From: Psychrobacter sp. I-STPA10
GTDB lineage: Bacteria; Pseudomonadota; Gammaproteobacteria; Pseudomonadales; Moraxellaceae
Assembly (NCBI RefSeq): GCF_021012795.1
Contig: NZ_VFYU01000005.1
Coordinates: 83,559 to 147,558 of the forward strand
Direction: 5' to 3'
DNA length: 64,000 nt
Of this stretch, positions 9,321-18,524 are shown piece after piece. Made by a program: the position numbers and the translations under genes. How positions within the stretch are numbered: the first letter of the stretch is position 1; the number at the start of each line of letters is the position of its first letter. The notes beneath the pieces were generated by a model, which worked only from the letters and a program-made list of their open reading frames with translations, ran no database searches and was not told the origin of the DNA.

Positions 9321-11063
9321 ATGAGCGACACAAAAAATAGCAACAGTAATAGTAGTAACAACGAAAAAAATGACTTTATTCGTCATATTATCCGTGAGGA
9401 TTTGGCAGAACAAAAGTATTCACAAATCGTTACCCGTTTTCCGCCTGAACCAAATGGCTATCTGCATTTGGGGCATGTAAAGTCAATTTGTCTAAACTTT
9501 GGTGTTGCTGAAGAGTTTGCTGGTATTTGCCATCTACGTTTTGATGACACCAACCCTACCGCTGAAAAACAAGACTATATTGATAATATTGAAAAAGATG
9601 TGCAGTGGCTTGGTTTTGAATGGGCAGGCGAGCCTCGCCATGCCTCTGCTTATTTTGACCAGTTGCATGAGTGGGCAGTTAAGCTTATTAAGCAGGGCGA
9701 TGCGTATGTGGATTTGCAAACGCCCGAGCAAATCCGTGACAATCGTGGCTCATTTGGCGAAGTGGGTAAGCCCTCACCGCAACGAGATGCCAGTGTTGAA
9801 GAGAACTTGCAACGCTTTGATGACATGAAAAATGGCAAATATGCTGAGGGCGAAGCAGTATTGCGTGCCAAAATTGATATGGCAAGCCCAAATATGAACA
9901 TGCGTGACCCTGTGATTTATCGGGTGATGCACCAGTCGCACCACCAAACGGGCGATAAATGGTGTATTTATCCGATGTATGATTATGCGCACCCATTATC
10001 GGACGCTATTGAAGGTATCACGCATTCATTATGTACGCTAGAGTTTGAAGACCATCGCCCATTTTATGATTGGATAATAGAAAAAGTCGGTATTGACGTG
10101 CCACCACGCCAATATGAATTTAGTCGTCTGAATGTTGATCATACCTTGACCAGTAAACGTAAGCTCAAACAGCTCGTTGATGAGGGTATTGTTAGCGGTT
10201 GGGACGACCCACGTATGCTGACCATTGCTGGTATGCGTCGTCGGGGCTATACGCCAGAAGGCTTGCGAGATTTTTGTGAGCGGGTTGGTGTGGCAAAAGC
10301 TGATGGTGTGGTGGATTTTCGCTTACTTGAATTTAGTATCCGTCAATCATTAGAAACCACGACTGCTCGTGGTATGGCGGTATTAAAGCCGTTAAAAGTA
10401 ACTATTACTAACTTTAGTGAGGCGGTGCAGGATTGGGAAACTCAAAAAGCGGATAGCGTCAATGCGCGTTGGGACGAGGACAATCAGGCATTGTGGCTAA
10501 CGCAACCTTGCCACCCTAATGTCGATATGGGGGAACGAGAAATCCCGTTTACTCAAACTATTTATATTGACCAAAGCGATTATGAGCTTGAGCCACCCAA
10601 AGGTTACAAACGCTTATCCCCTGAAAAACCAGAAATCCGCTTGCGTAATACCTATGTGTTGGCGGTGACTGAGCATGTGACCGATGCGGCGGGCAATGTG
10701 GTTGAGCTAAAAGCAACCATCGACCCGACCACACTGGGTAAAAATCCTGAAGACCGTAAGGTAAAAGGGGTAATCCATTGGGTATCAGCAAGTTTGGGTG
10801 TGCCTGCGACAGTGCGTTTATATGAGCATTTATTTGCCATTGATGACCCAAGCAGTGCTAGTGATGTGCATCAGGCGTTAAATAAAAATTCATTAACGGT
10901 GCTTGATGCAGTGGTTGAACCATCACTTGCCAATGCAGATGCAGGTACTCGTTTCCAGTTTGAGCGTGAGGGCTACTTTATTGCTGATAGTGAAGAGCAT
11001 AGCTCAGATAAACCTGTGTTTAATCAGATAGTTAGCTTGAGAGATAGTTTTAAGCCTGCTTAG
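9321..11063 (+). CDS. glnS: Glutaminyl-tRNA synthetase
   Basis: Class I synthetase that charges tRNA-Gln. The HIGH-type motif is HLGH in FPPEPNGYLHLGHVKS, and the KMSKS-type loop is LTSKRKL in VDHTLTSKRKLKQL. The two C-terminal anticodon-binding beta barrels follow. An in-frame start at 9246 is possible, but the ATG at 9321 has a TAGGAG site ten bases upstream and yields 580 residues, closer to the family length. A serine/asparagine-rich N-terminal extension of about 20 residues precedes the catalytic domain. A terminator follows the gene. Confidence 0.97.
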   Translation: MSDTKNSNSNSSNNEKNDFIRHIIREDLAEQKYSQIVTRFPPEPNGYLHLGHVKSICLNFGVAEEFAGICHLRFDDTNPTAEKQDYIDNIEKDVQWLGFEWAGEPRHASAYFDQLHEWAVKLIKQGDAYVDLQTPEQIRDNRGSFGEVGKPSPQRDASVEENLQRFDDMKNGKYAEGEAVLRAKIDMASPNMNMRDPVIYRVMHQSHHQTGDKWCIYPMYDYAHPLSDAIEGITHSLCTLEFEDHRPFYDWIIEKVGIDVPPRQYEFSRLNVDHTLTSKRKLKQLVDEGIVSGWDDPRMLTIAGMRRRGYTPEGLRDFCERVGVAKADGVVDFRLLEFSIRQSLETTTARGMAVLKPLKVTITNFSEAVQDWETQKADSVNARWDEDNQALWLTQPCHPNVDMGEREIPFTQTIYIDQSDYELEPPKGYKRLSPEKPEIRLRNTYVLAVTEHVTDAAGNVVELKATIDPTTLGKNPEDRKVKGVIHWVSASLGVPATVRLYEHLFAIDDPSSASDVHQALNKNSLTVLDAVVEPSLANADAGTRFQFEREGYFIADSEEHSSDKPVFNQIVSLRDSFKPA

Positions 11064-11105
11064 ATATTAGGCAGTATTTAGAGGTTATAGACAAAAGTTA
11101 TAGAG

Positions 11106-11143
11106 ATATCCTGTTATCAACTTTGATGGCAGGATATTTTTTT
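11106..11143 (+). terminator. Terminator after glnS
   Basis: An eight-base stem (ATATCCTG / CAGGATAT) with a 16-base loop is followed by a run of T residues. Confidence 0.75.
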
Positions 11144-11255
11144 ATTAATAGTCTTAGCTAGAACAAAAGCTTCTAGGTTGTATGCTATTTTATAGTGGTA
11201 AGTCAGTTTTTTATAACATCTGCTTTAATAAACTTATTGATTAAGGAATAAGACA

Positions 11256-11660
11256 ATGCCACAATTACTTGAATTCATTGATAAAATCGCGCGTGATAAA
11301 GGGCGTGATGTGCTATATGTCACCTTTGATGTATCGAAACAAACCACACAAAACCCAGAAAGATGGGCGGTACGAAAAGAGCTGATGGCGTGGCTTGATA
11401 CCAATGATATTGGCTATCAACGCTGTGGCAATGTGGCTCAACTTGCGATGATGGAATCTTATGAGGGGCAGTTATATATAGATGTGCCGTTTGATGAATC
11501 TGACCCACAATATATCAAAGTCAGAGACCACCTGGAATATAGCGATGCCGTACCAAAAATTGAGGGCGTATATTTTTGGGTGCTACCATTAGAAGATGCG
11601 ATGCGTAATAAACACCATGATGAGCCGGGGTTTTGGGAGGATTGGGGGGATAATTTTTAG
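11256..11660 (+). CDS. Conserved hypothetical protein
   Basis: A 134-residue acidic protein with a good AAGGA ribosome site. Visible elements are an N-terminal helix (LLEFIDKIARDKGRDVLYVTFD), a helix around ERWAVRKELMAWLDTNDIGYQRCG, a strand LYIDVPFDESDPQY, and an aromatic acidic C terminus (PGFWEDWGDNF). No known motif or signal peptide was recognised, so it is probably cytoplasmic. It stands just before the accessory block, with a terminator-separated glnS upstream and the TerD-like gene 81 bases downstream on the same strand. Confidence 0.75.
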   Translation: MPQLLEFIDKIARDKGRDVLYVTFDVSKQTTQNPERWAVRKELMAWLDTNDIGYQRCGNVAQLAMMESYEGQLYIDVPFDESDPQYIKVRDHLEYSDAVPKIEGVYFWVLPLEDAMRNKHHDEPGFWEDWGDNF

Positions 11661-11741
11661 CCCAGATGTCTTTAATCCTATGTTTAGCTTTGTGTTAAAT
11701 TCTCGTATAATTTGATAACAACCAAATAGGAGACAACAATC

Positions 11742-13025
11742 ATGCAGATGGTCACAGGACAAAAAATTAAGTTTGCTGAGCTTGGTATTAACGATATTAA
11801 CCAAACGTTTACCTTGGTTGTTGAGCTAATCATGAGCCATGCTGTGATTGATGTCGCCTGTTTTGGCTTGGATACAGGGCAACAGTTGGTCAGTGATGAT
11901 TATATGGTGTTTTATAATCAGCCCCAAACGCCTTGTTCTGCGGTTAGCTTACAAGAGATAAACTCACAGCATCGTTTTGATATTAATCTTAATAAACTGT
12001 CTGCTAATATTGATTATCTGGTATTAACTGCTACCATTGATGGGCAACAAACCATGCGTCAGCTTGAACATGGTAAAGTATGGCTTGAGCAAGCGGGACA
12101 AACCATTGCTGAGTATGGGTTTGATGGTAATACGTTTGATAATGAACGGGCAGTGATGTTATTGCAAGTTTATCGAAAAAGTGATGTTTGGCGGATTAAT
12201 GCGATTGGTCAAGGGTTTAATGGGGGATTATCTGCTTTGGTGACCCATTTTGGGGGAGAAGTTGCTGATGATACCCCAGCCACACCGCAATTATCCTCAC
12301 ACAGTCAACATCAATCCCAGACTATTCAGCCTAGTCTCTCTACTTCTACTACTCCCCCATCTCTTTCATCATCGCTTAATTTAACCAAAGTGACTTTGGA
12401 TAAACCTGGAAGTGAACATCGAATCAATCTGACAAAAGGCAGTGTTGATAAGCTCATTGTTGAAGCGATATGGGTAGATAATGGCGACAGTAGTGCTGAT
12501 AATGATGACCTAGATTTAAGGGTAGGGATACTGCCTCAGCAAGCAAAAGAGATGATTTATATTCATGCACCACAGCAGGTTGGTAGTTTTTCTACCATGC
12601 CTTATGTCTATCATCATGGTGATGTGCAAGTAGCGAGTATTGATGAGCCTGGTAAAGAAACGGTCACCGTCAACCCTGCGATTGCCCAACATTATGGTGG
12701 TAAAGTTGCCTTAGTCTTTTCCGTTTATTCGGCAATCGGTAATGGGGTGGTGTCCATCGCCTCATTACAGCCTAAAATGCGTATGCAATATCGTGACCAA
12801 GTGGTCGAATGTGTGTTTAATATCAAAGCCTCTCCAAAGGCAAAAAGTCGTTTTGTTTATACTTATGTCATTGGTATTGCCATCATTGATGAGCATGGCA
12901 TCACCTTACAGCATTCTGGTGAAACCAGTAAACGTATGAGTGAGGCAACACCACGCCTTATTTGGCATGGTGATAAAGTAGAGATGAAAATAGATGGCAA
13001 ATCAATGTTTAAAACACCTGTATAG
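11742..13025 (+). CDS. TerD/TerA-like stress protein with two TerD-type domains
   Basis: The first 180 residues follow the TerD plan: a beta-rich core with VACFGLDTGQQLVSDDYMVFYNQ, then the closing VWRINAIGQGFNGGLSALVTHFG. A serine/threonine-rich linker (about 190-225) leads to a second, more divergent domain with VDNGDSSADNDDLDLRVGI. The 427-residue two-domain layout resembles TerA. TerD-family proteins bind calcium and are linked to tellurite, phage and colicin stress, but no terB, terC or terE is nearby. A full tellurite-resistance operon is therefore absent. The start at 11742 has a GGAG site nine bases upstream. The PP2C phosphatase gene of the same block is 4 kb away. Confidence 0.82.
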   Translation: MQMVTGQKIKFAELGINDINQTFTLVVELIMSHAVIDVACFGLDTGQQLVSDDYMVFYNQPQTPCSAVSLQEINSQHRFDINLNKLSANIDYLVLTATIDGQQTMRQLEHGKVWLEQAGQTIAEYGFDGNTFDNERAVMLLQVYRKSDVWRINAIGQGFNGGLSALVTHFGGEVADDTPATPQLSSHSQHQSQTIQPSLSTSTTPPSLSSSLNLTKVTLDKPGSEHRINLTKGSVDKLIVEAIWVDNGDSSADNDDLDLRVGILPQQAKEMIYIHAPQQVGSFSTMPYVYHHGDVQVASIDEPGKETVTVNPAIAQHYGGKVALVFSVYSAIGNGVVSIASLQPKMRMQYRDQVVECVFNIKASPKAKSRFVYTYVIGIAIIDEHGITLQHSGETSKRMSEATPRLIWHGDKVEMKIDGKSMFKTPV

Positions 13026-13071
13026 AGAATGTATACTATACAGATGTTTAAACTTTAATTGAGTCGTTAAA

Positions 13072-13518
13072 CTAGCCATTAAACATATCAATCTCTTGTA
13101 CTCTGCGACTGCCTTTACCTCTACGGTCTTCAACTGCTTGGCGGATTTGTTGCCTTAGCTGTTCACCTTGACAAATGGCTTGCAGAATAATCAAGCTATC
13201 GGTTGCATCAGAGGTAAATAAAGTCAAATTACCGCGTCCGACCAAGCGCAATAAAAATGGACGCTCATAGCGCATGTCTTTGACTCGGTATAACTCAAGC
13301 TCATCAAACTGCTGGCTAAACACCCCTGTTTTAATTTGTAGGCGTTGATTGGTCAGCGTATATTTGGTGCTTTTTAATTGAATGATTTTCCACAGTAAAA
13401 TAAACAGAGGAAAAACCAACCAAAAAAATAGCACACAAAAGATATAGGTCTTTAAATTTAGAAAGTGTGAAGGTTTACCTTGCCAGATAATAGTTTCAGT
13501 AGAGTTAGCGATAGACAT
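13072..13518 (-). CDS. Bacterial PH-domain membrane protein (YdbS/bPH2 type)
   Basis: A 148-residue protein with an N-terminal WQGKPSHFLNLKTY motif, two closely spaced hydrophobic segments (about residues 23-45), and then a bacterial PH domain. The domain contains the characteristic KYTLTNQRLQIKTGVFSQQFDELELYRVKDM. A basic tail (EDRRGKGSRR) follows. Proteins of this kind are inner-membrane anchored with the PH domain in the cytoplasm. Their function is mostly unknown. It converges with the TerD-like gene. Confidence 0.85.
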   Translation of the reverse strand: MSIANSTETIIWQGKPSHFLNLKTYIFCVLFFWLVFPLFILLWKIIQLKSTKYTLTNQRLQIKTGVFSQQFDELELYRVKDMRYERPFLLRLVGRGNLTLFTSDATDSLIILQAICQGEQLRQQIRQAVEDRRGKGSRRVQEIDMFNG

Positions 13519-13603
13519 AAAAGCTCCTTGTTAACCTTAGTGTATAAAAAGTGCGTAAAATAAAAGAAAGATAGGTTTAAATTGGCTATTAATGAGAGGG
13601 CAT

Positions 13604-13632
13604 AAAAAAGCCCAACAGAGATGTTGGGCTTT
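13604..13632 (-). terminator. Terminator for the PD-(D/E)XK gene
   Basis: The hairpin AAGCCCAACA / TGTTGGGCTT with a GAGA loop is followed, reading the minus strand, by a run of six T residues. Confidence 0.85.
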
Positions 13633-13702
13633 CCCGCAATATTATTAGGCTGTCAGGTAGACACGAACGTTCCTAAGTTTTGTAACTGTTTGTAATCTAG
13701 AG

Positions 13703-14971
13703 TTATTTGATACAGTTATTTTCTTTAAGTAGCTGATAAATTGCATCAACTTCATCTATGATTTTTTCTGCCATTGTACCATCCTTTATCATTTGCCAAG
13801 GTTCACTTGAGTTCCACCAGTCATGGGGTTGAAACTCATACCAACCTGCCCAATGATTACATGATTCTGGATTTTTACTAATAAATTTTTCCCGAAATAA
13901 TTTTTCAGTTTTTATAAACTCTTCATTGTCTTGATTATAGCTTTCTTCTTTTGAGTATATACCTAGATGAGGGCGGTGGAAATCAGTTCCTTCAAAGTCT
14001 AAATGGATTTCTATTTTATTATTGGGGATTAGGAATATAATTTTTTCATTTTTATTCCAGATTTTTAATTTGGTTGAGGTTAATTTATAAGGGCGTTCTT
14101 TGCTATTCTTAATGGCTTCTGATAGATCATTCTTCAGCTTTTGTATGAAGTAAATTTTCATTTGTTTAAGATTATGAAAGATTTTAAAGCTGGAATCTAT
14201 AGAATATTTACTATCAATCATTAACTCTAATACTGCATTTTCTTCTGTCATATCTTGTACTCCTAAAAATTTTTGTTGGATAAATTTTATAAATTGACTA
14301 AGAAACTCATTGACACTATGATTTTGGCATTCAACTTGGCAAGCCTTTAACCAGTCAATTAATTGACTAAATTTTAAAGCAGTAAATTTTTTATTTTCTA
14401 TCCATGTATTGAGAGTTTCTTCATCTACACTATAGATACTGGGATTACCAGAACTATACTCTTCATTGTATTCTTTAAGATAAACCATGTGCCAATTACC
14501 ACGACTGCGTATTTCAATTTCCGACGCATAGTCTTTAAGCTGGTTTTTTTGGTCACCAGCATAAGGTTTATTTTCAATACAAATTCCATAATGTTGCTCA
14601 TTTACAGTACAAGATAGGTAAATATCCATACGGCGATAGGTTTGACTTGCTCTTGTACCCTCTTCTATTGTGACACTGACCTTAGATAAGTTGTCTAAAA
14701 AAGGTTGCCAATTGATTTGGCTAACTGCTTGATTTGAAATATCAGGTAGGCAATGCTCAATAAATAGCTTTAAAAAAGTCTCTTTTTGGTCATGGCTACC
14801 TTGTGGGTTAAGTAAATCCGCTAAGATATAGCTAAGTCCTGTTTCATTGGTGCTGATATAGTCAAATACACTAAAGTTTGGAGCAAGTTGGCGACCATAT
14901 AATTTTTGAGCAGATTGTAGCGTTTTAATTTCTATATTGACATTCTCTAGCAGGTTTTTAACATTATTCAT
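13703..14971 (-). CDS. PD-(D/E)XK nuclease-superfamily protein (PDDEXK_4 type)
   Basis: A 422-residue protein with an N-terminal motif NETGLSYILADLLNPQGSH (E43) and a nuclease-like core. D116 in RRMDIYL is followed by E133-N-K135 in GICIENKPYAGDQ and by Q/Y residues in NQLKDYASEI, as expected for a PD-(D/E)XK fold. The C-terminal half has an aromatic-rich region (NHWAGWYEFQPHDWW). Such solitary nucleases are frequent in accessory and defence regions. Their targets are unknown. Base use is distinctly AT-rich compared with glnS, which suggests acquisition. A clear AAGGAAAA ribosome site supports the start. Confidence 0.8.
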   Translation of the reverse strand: MNNVKNLLENVNIEIKTLQSAQKLYGRQLAPNFSVFDYISTNETGLSYILADLLNPQGSHDQKETFLKLFIEHCLPDISNQAVSQINWQPFLDNLSKVSVTIEEGTRASQTYRRMDIYLSCTVNEQHYGICIENKPYAGDQKNQLKDYASEIEIRSRGNWHMVYLKEYNEEYSSGNPSIYSVDEETLNTWIENKKFTALKFSQLIDWLKACQVECQNHSVNEFLSQFIKFIQQKFLGVQDMTEENAVLELMIDSKYSIDSSFKIFHNLKQMKIYFIQKLKNDLSEAIKNSKERPYKLTSTKLKIWNKNEKIIFLIPNNKIEIHLDFEGTDFHRPHLGIYSKEESYNQDNEEFIKTEKLFREKFISKNPESCNHWAGWYEFQPHDWWNSSEPWQMIKDGTMAEKIIDEVDAIYQLLKENNCIK

Positions 14972-15278
14972 AGGTTTTCCTTGTTTGTTGTATTTTTGGG
15001 TGGAGATTAAAAAAGAAACCGACTGTCAGTGTCTGGTGGTTAAGTTATGAGTGGTAAGGTGTCATTTGTAAAGTGTGATGGGCTGATTGATAAAAGGGGT
15101 GGTCGCCCTGCAACACGTAAATAGTAAAGCAGTATCTTTTCTGCCCCCTGCTTTTGGTGGGGACTTGACACTCACCCAGTCGATTCCAAACTGGTTATAC
15201 TAGGCATTTGCAATAAATATACTGCAAATACGGTTTACATTATTATTATCGTGTGACAAATATATCTTATATTAGCCC
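14972..15278. other. Intergenic stretch with a small inverted repeat
   Basis: No gene was seen in these 307 bases. ATTTGCA (15206-15212) and TGCAAAT (15223-15229) form a ten-base-spaced dyad upstream of the nuclease gene that might be an operator. Confidence 0.4.
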
Positions 15279-15749
15279 TTAATCTAGCAGGTCAATGTGC
15301 CAGTTGTTTTCTTGGATTGTGATATTAAGGTGACGCATTTTCATAGAAATATCATCGGCTTGTTTTTGTAGGTCAGCTACAGGAACGGTCACTTTTATAT
15401 TTTCCAAGTCATGGTATCTTTCTCCAAAATATGAATCGTGGGTTTTAGTGGTAGATTCAATGGTACTGGTCAGCAATTTATGGCGATTTCTTAACGTGTC
15501 ACGCTCAGTAAGAAGCTTAAGCATGGTTCTTCCATCGCTGGTTTTTGCTAGGGTATTGGTGCGGTGAATCCGTTCCATTAGGTTATCTAGTTCATCAATG
15601 ATCCTATTGGCTTTGACAATCATTTCATTGGGGTCAATGTTGGGGTTGCTTTCTTTATGAACCACCGAATTTTTTTGGATTATATTTTTGGTGTCGCTTA
15701 ATTTTTTTTGCAAATCACCACGAATGATTAAAGCTTTAGCAAGTTTCAT
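15279..15749 (-). CDS. DIP1984-family coiled-coil protein
   Basis: A 156-residue, almost entirely helical protein. It begins with MKLAKALIIRGDLQKKLSD and contains IIDELDNLMERIHRTN and MLKLLTERDTLRNRHKLL, the conserved stretches of the DIP1984 family (helical, probably self-associating). The biochemical role is unknown; members are common in mobile and accessory regions. An AGGAG site eight bases before the ATG fixes the start. It is on the same strand as the nuclease gene but 307 bases away. Confidence 0.8.
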   Translation of the reverse strand: MKLAKALIIRGDLQKKLSDTKNIIQKNSVVHKESNPNIDPNEMIVKANRIIDELDNLMERIHRTNTLAKTSDGRTMLKLLTERDTLRNRHKLLTSTIESTTKTHDSYFGERYHDLENIKVTVPVADLQKQADDISMKMRHLNITIQENNWHIDLLD

Positions 15750-16040
15750 TATATTGCTCCTATTTGCTTATGGTAAATGGTTTATTAATAGTTTGATAAA
15801 ATCTCAATGTCAGTTGACTAAAAATAATCTGCTAAACAATTAATTAACTAAATAGTCGTTATCATAATGATAATATTGTATATATTAATAACTATATCAT
15901 TGCACCCTATAAGCTGTTAAATAATCCATTGTTTAATCTTTGCTAGCTACTCATCGTAACTTATGAATTATTATAACCAATATCCTAGAAAATGAGTTTC
16001 TAGCTATAAAAATAAATCCATTTTTTTTACTTTTTTAACC

Positions 16041-16237
16041 CCACTCTCAACTTTATTTTATAAAATCATATATGACCCCTCCCAAACCCTCCCCTTGAAG
16101 TAAGGGGAGGACTTAAAAACCAGTTCCTCTCCCTGAGGAGGAATATAGCGAAACACTGTTTCGCCCCGACGCAAGACAAGAGCTATACTCGCGTAGTAAG
16201 GGGGAGGTTAGGAGGGGGTCTTATAAGTTGAGAGTGG
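16041..16237. repeat. MITE-like element, family A (full copy)
   Basis: A 197-bp non-coding element with perfect 13-base inverted ends (CCACTCTCAACTT / AAGTTGAGAGTGG) and a GC-rich core of runs such as ACCCCTCCCAAACCCTCC. The decamer TACTTTTTTA stands just outside both ends and could be a target-site duplication. The rest of the 505-base gap between the DIP1984 and WYL genes shows nothing else. Confidence 0.8.
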
Positions 16238-16254
16238 CGTACTTTTTTATTTTG

Positions 16255-17361
16255 CTATTTTTTATCGTCCGTTTGTTGATACAACTCCATTGCCTCTTGT
16301 AGTCTTGCATAAACCGTATCGCGTACATGCGTTGGCTCTAACACTACTGCCAGTTGTGACATTCCCACTAGCCAATCTTGCAGGCGAGTGGTATTGGCAA
16401 CGGTGGCAGTGACTTTTTTGTAGGTATCGTCGATATCGGTGATGGTTTGGTCAGTGGATAAAGGGCGTTCATAGAGGTGCTGGCAAGCATAATGCTGTAC
16501 CTTTAATACCAATTTTATTTGAATGTCTTCAGTGGGCTCTAATTTGCCCAGTTGTTTAAGATTTTTTAATGATAGCCCATCACGAGTGACCCAGTTTGGA
16601 ATAGGTGTGTCAATAAGGCGGGCAGATTGAATGCGACAGACAGCAAAGTTTCGGTGTTGTTTTAATAAAACATCATCATCAATATGGTCATCAGCAGGGT
16701 TAAAGGCAGATAGGTACATCATGTTGTCAATAAACACTAGACCATGCGGATAAACAGTGCGGGTTTTGCCTTGTTGTTGCCATTTGTTGCAATAGCAGAT
16801 TTCAAGGATTTGTTGATTGAGTAGTGCTTGATGTATGGTAGCAACAACATCATTATCAAGTGTAGGAGCATGAATCACACTGGGTAGGGTGATGAGGTGT
16901 TGTTGCCATTGTCCAAGAGTACTGATATTAAATTGCTGTTTTTGTTTTTTTTCAATTTGAGCAAGTTTTTTTTCAATGGTTTGCTGTAATGAGTTGGGTA
17001 AATAATGGGTGGTATAGTTGGCTAACATTTGCCAAAAAAACAGAGTTTCATTATTGATAATATCTAGGCTAAAGTTAGGGTTCATATAAAAGCGAGGTGT
17101 TTGCCCTTTAATTTTTGTTCCCCAAGCAGGAATACGTAATAGGGCATTATTTCTACCCATTAACTCGCTAAAGATAGTGTGCAGACTTACTAGGTCATTT
17201 TCTAAGGTTTTGCGTTCGGAGTCATATTTTTCATGATTGTTACCATAAGATTGCATTAATTCTGTGAGAGTTTTGGCTTTTTCTGGTTGACGCGGTAGTT
17301 GTTGATATAACAAAAATAAGCGTTCAGATTTTTTGTAATGAGCCAGTGGATAGGCGGACAT
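16255..17361 (-). CDS. WYL-domain transcriptional regulator
   Basis: A 368-residue protein with an N-terminal helical, probably winged-helix DNA-binding region (residues about 10-75, with KAKTLTELMQSYG and RKTLENDLVSLHTIF). The WYL domain follows, with HQALLNQQILEICYCNK, the diagnostic VYPHGLVFIDNMMYLSAFN, and a C-terminal segment. WYL domains sense nucleic-acid or nucleotide ligands and often regulate phage-defence loci. The gene lies 47 bases downstream of the PP2C gene on the same strand, so it probably shares that transcript. The start has an AAAGGAAA site. Confidence 0.87.
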   Translation of the reverse strand: MSAYPLAHYKKSERLFLLYQQLPRQPEKAKTLTELMQSYGNNHEKYDSERKTLENDLVSLHTIFSELMGRNNALLRIPAWGTKIKGQTPRFYMNPNFSLDIINNETLFFWQMLANYTTHYLPNSLQQTIEKKLAQIEKKQKQQFNISTLGQWQQHLITLPSVIHAPTLDNDVVATIHQALLNQQILEICYCNKWQQQGKTRTVYPHGLVFIDNMMYLSAFNPADDHIDDDVLLKQHRNFAVCRIQSARLIDTPIPNWVTRDGLSLKNLKQLGKLEPTEDIQIKLVLKVQHYACQHLYERPLSTDQTITDIDDTYKKVTATVANTTRLQDWLVGMSQLAVVLEPTHVRDTVYARLQEAMELYQQTDDKK

Positions 17362-17408
17362 ATGAGTTTCCTTTTATTGATAAAATAATAACAGTTAATA
17401 GTTAACAG

Positions 17409-18350
17409 CTAATCAAATCGCACCACAATCGCAGTACCATTGTCATAGGCTCTGCCTTTGGAATGATAGACTTGATTTTTCAGGTCTTTAAGCCATGTAT
17501 CAAGCTTGGTATCTGCATCAATGCTTTGCCAGTCTTGGCAGGGTACAAGGTCATGAATACCATCACTACAAATTAGCAAACAGTCGCCTGCTTGTACAGT
17601 TAGCGTTTGCTGTGTACCTTCGTTGCCAATATCTTCTAGATCATTGTCATTACCAAGCATAAAGCATTCAGTTAAGCCATACAAACTGCCTGCCATACCA
17701 TCTTTGTTGTAGTCATCAGGGTTAACGGCTATGCCTTGCTCGTCAGCCTTTTGCTTGACCAGTTCATTGAGTAAGTTATGGTCACGAGTTAGCCACCGCC
17801 AGCCATTTGTGTTTTGGGTGTCTGTTAGCCGTTGCAAATACACCCGACTGTCACCCATATGCGTAATGGTGATGTTATAACTTTTATTGTTGTCATTATC
17901 GTTATTGTTATTATTGTTATGAAAGCTATTAGGGCAAGCTTGTACCATAGCTAAAGTAGCACAAGCACCCAACCATTTTGGGTTAAGTTTTTTGCCATTT
18001 TTGCAGATATTTTTGGGGTTATTTATCCATTGATAAATATCATCAATGCTGACGCTGTGCTTTTGTTGCCAAAGAGTGGCAATGGCTTTTACTACCGCTT
18101 TGGCACAGTGCTGTGAATAGTTAGAGCTGGCAACGCCATCGGATACCGCAAGGCAAAATTGCCCGTCAATGTCTTGTATTGGCATGATGCCTAGCGTTTC
18201 TTGATACCAATCATCTAAAAAGAAAAAGGCATCTTGTTGTAGTCCATTGCTGGCATTACCTTGAAAGGTGATAGCACAGGCTTGTACTGTTTTGATGCAG
18301 TCATGGTGATTGATGGGGGATAGGGAAGAGACTATAGGTGAGGTATTCAT
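17409..18350 (-). CDS. PP2C-type protein serine/threonine phosphatase
   Basis: Metal-dependent phosphatase of about 313 residues. Recognisable PP2C elements are CLAVSDGVASSNYSQHCAK (metal-binding Asp), WLGACATLAMV, ITHMGDSRVYL, the HNLLNELV stretch, CLLICSDGIHDLV and the terminal DNGTAIVVRFD. An upstream ATG at 18386 is in frame, but the ATG at 18350 has a TAAGG site eight bases before it. No kinase gene is found nearby, although TerD-like proteins, PP2C phosphatases and kinases are known to cluster. The asparagine/aspartate-rich run near residue 155 looks like a simple-sequence insertion. Confidence 0.88.
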   Translation of the reverse strand: MNTSPIVSSLSPINHHDCIKTVQACAITFQGNASNGLQQDAFFFLDDWYQETLGIMPIQDIDGQFCLAVSDGVASSNYSQHCAKAVVKAIATLWQQKHSVSIDDIYQWINNPKNICKNGKKLNPKWLGACATLAMVQACPNSFHNNNNNNDNDNNKSYNITITHMGDSRVYLQRLTDTQNTNGWRWLTRDHNLLNELVKQKADEQGIAVNPDDYNKDGMAGSLYGLTECFMLGNDNDLEDIGNEGTQQTLTVQAGDCLLICSDGIHDLVPCQDWQSIDADTKLDTWLKDLKNQVYHSKGRAYDNGTAIVVRFD

Positions 18351-18524
18351 GAGTATTGCCTTATGGTGAGAGAACAAAGGGCGCATGGAGTAAAAATAGT
18401 ATGTATTTAGATATTATATAGCACAACCTAGAAAAAAAACATCTAGGTTATGATTTGTTATATGTTATTTGTAAAATAAAGACAGATGAGGTGTAGAAAA
18501 ATGGGGGAACGTATTTTTAAGAAG

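Noticed and set aside
11742..13025. Tellurite-resistance operon
   Set aside because: Only a single TerD/TerA-like gene is present; terB, terC, terE and terZ are missing, so the resistance phenotype is not claimed.
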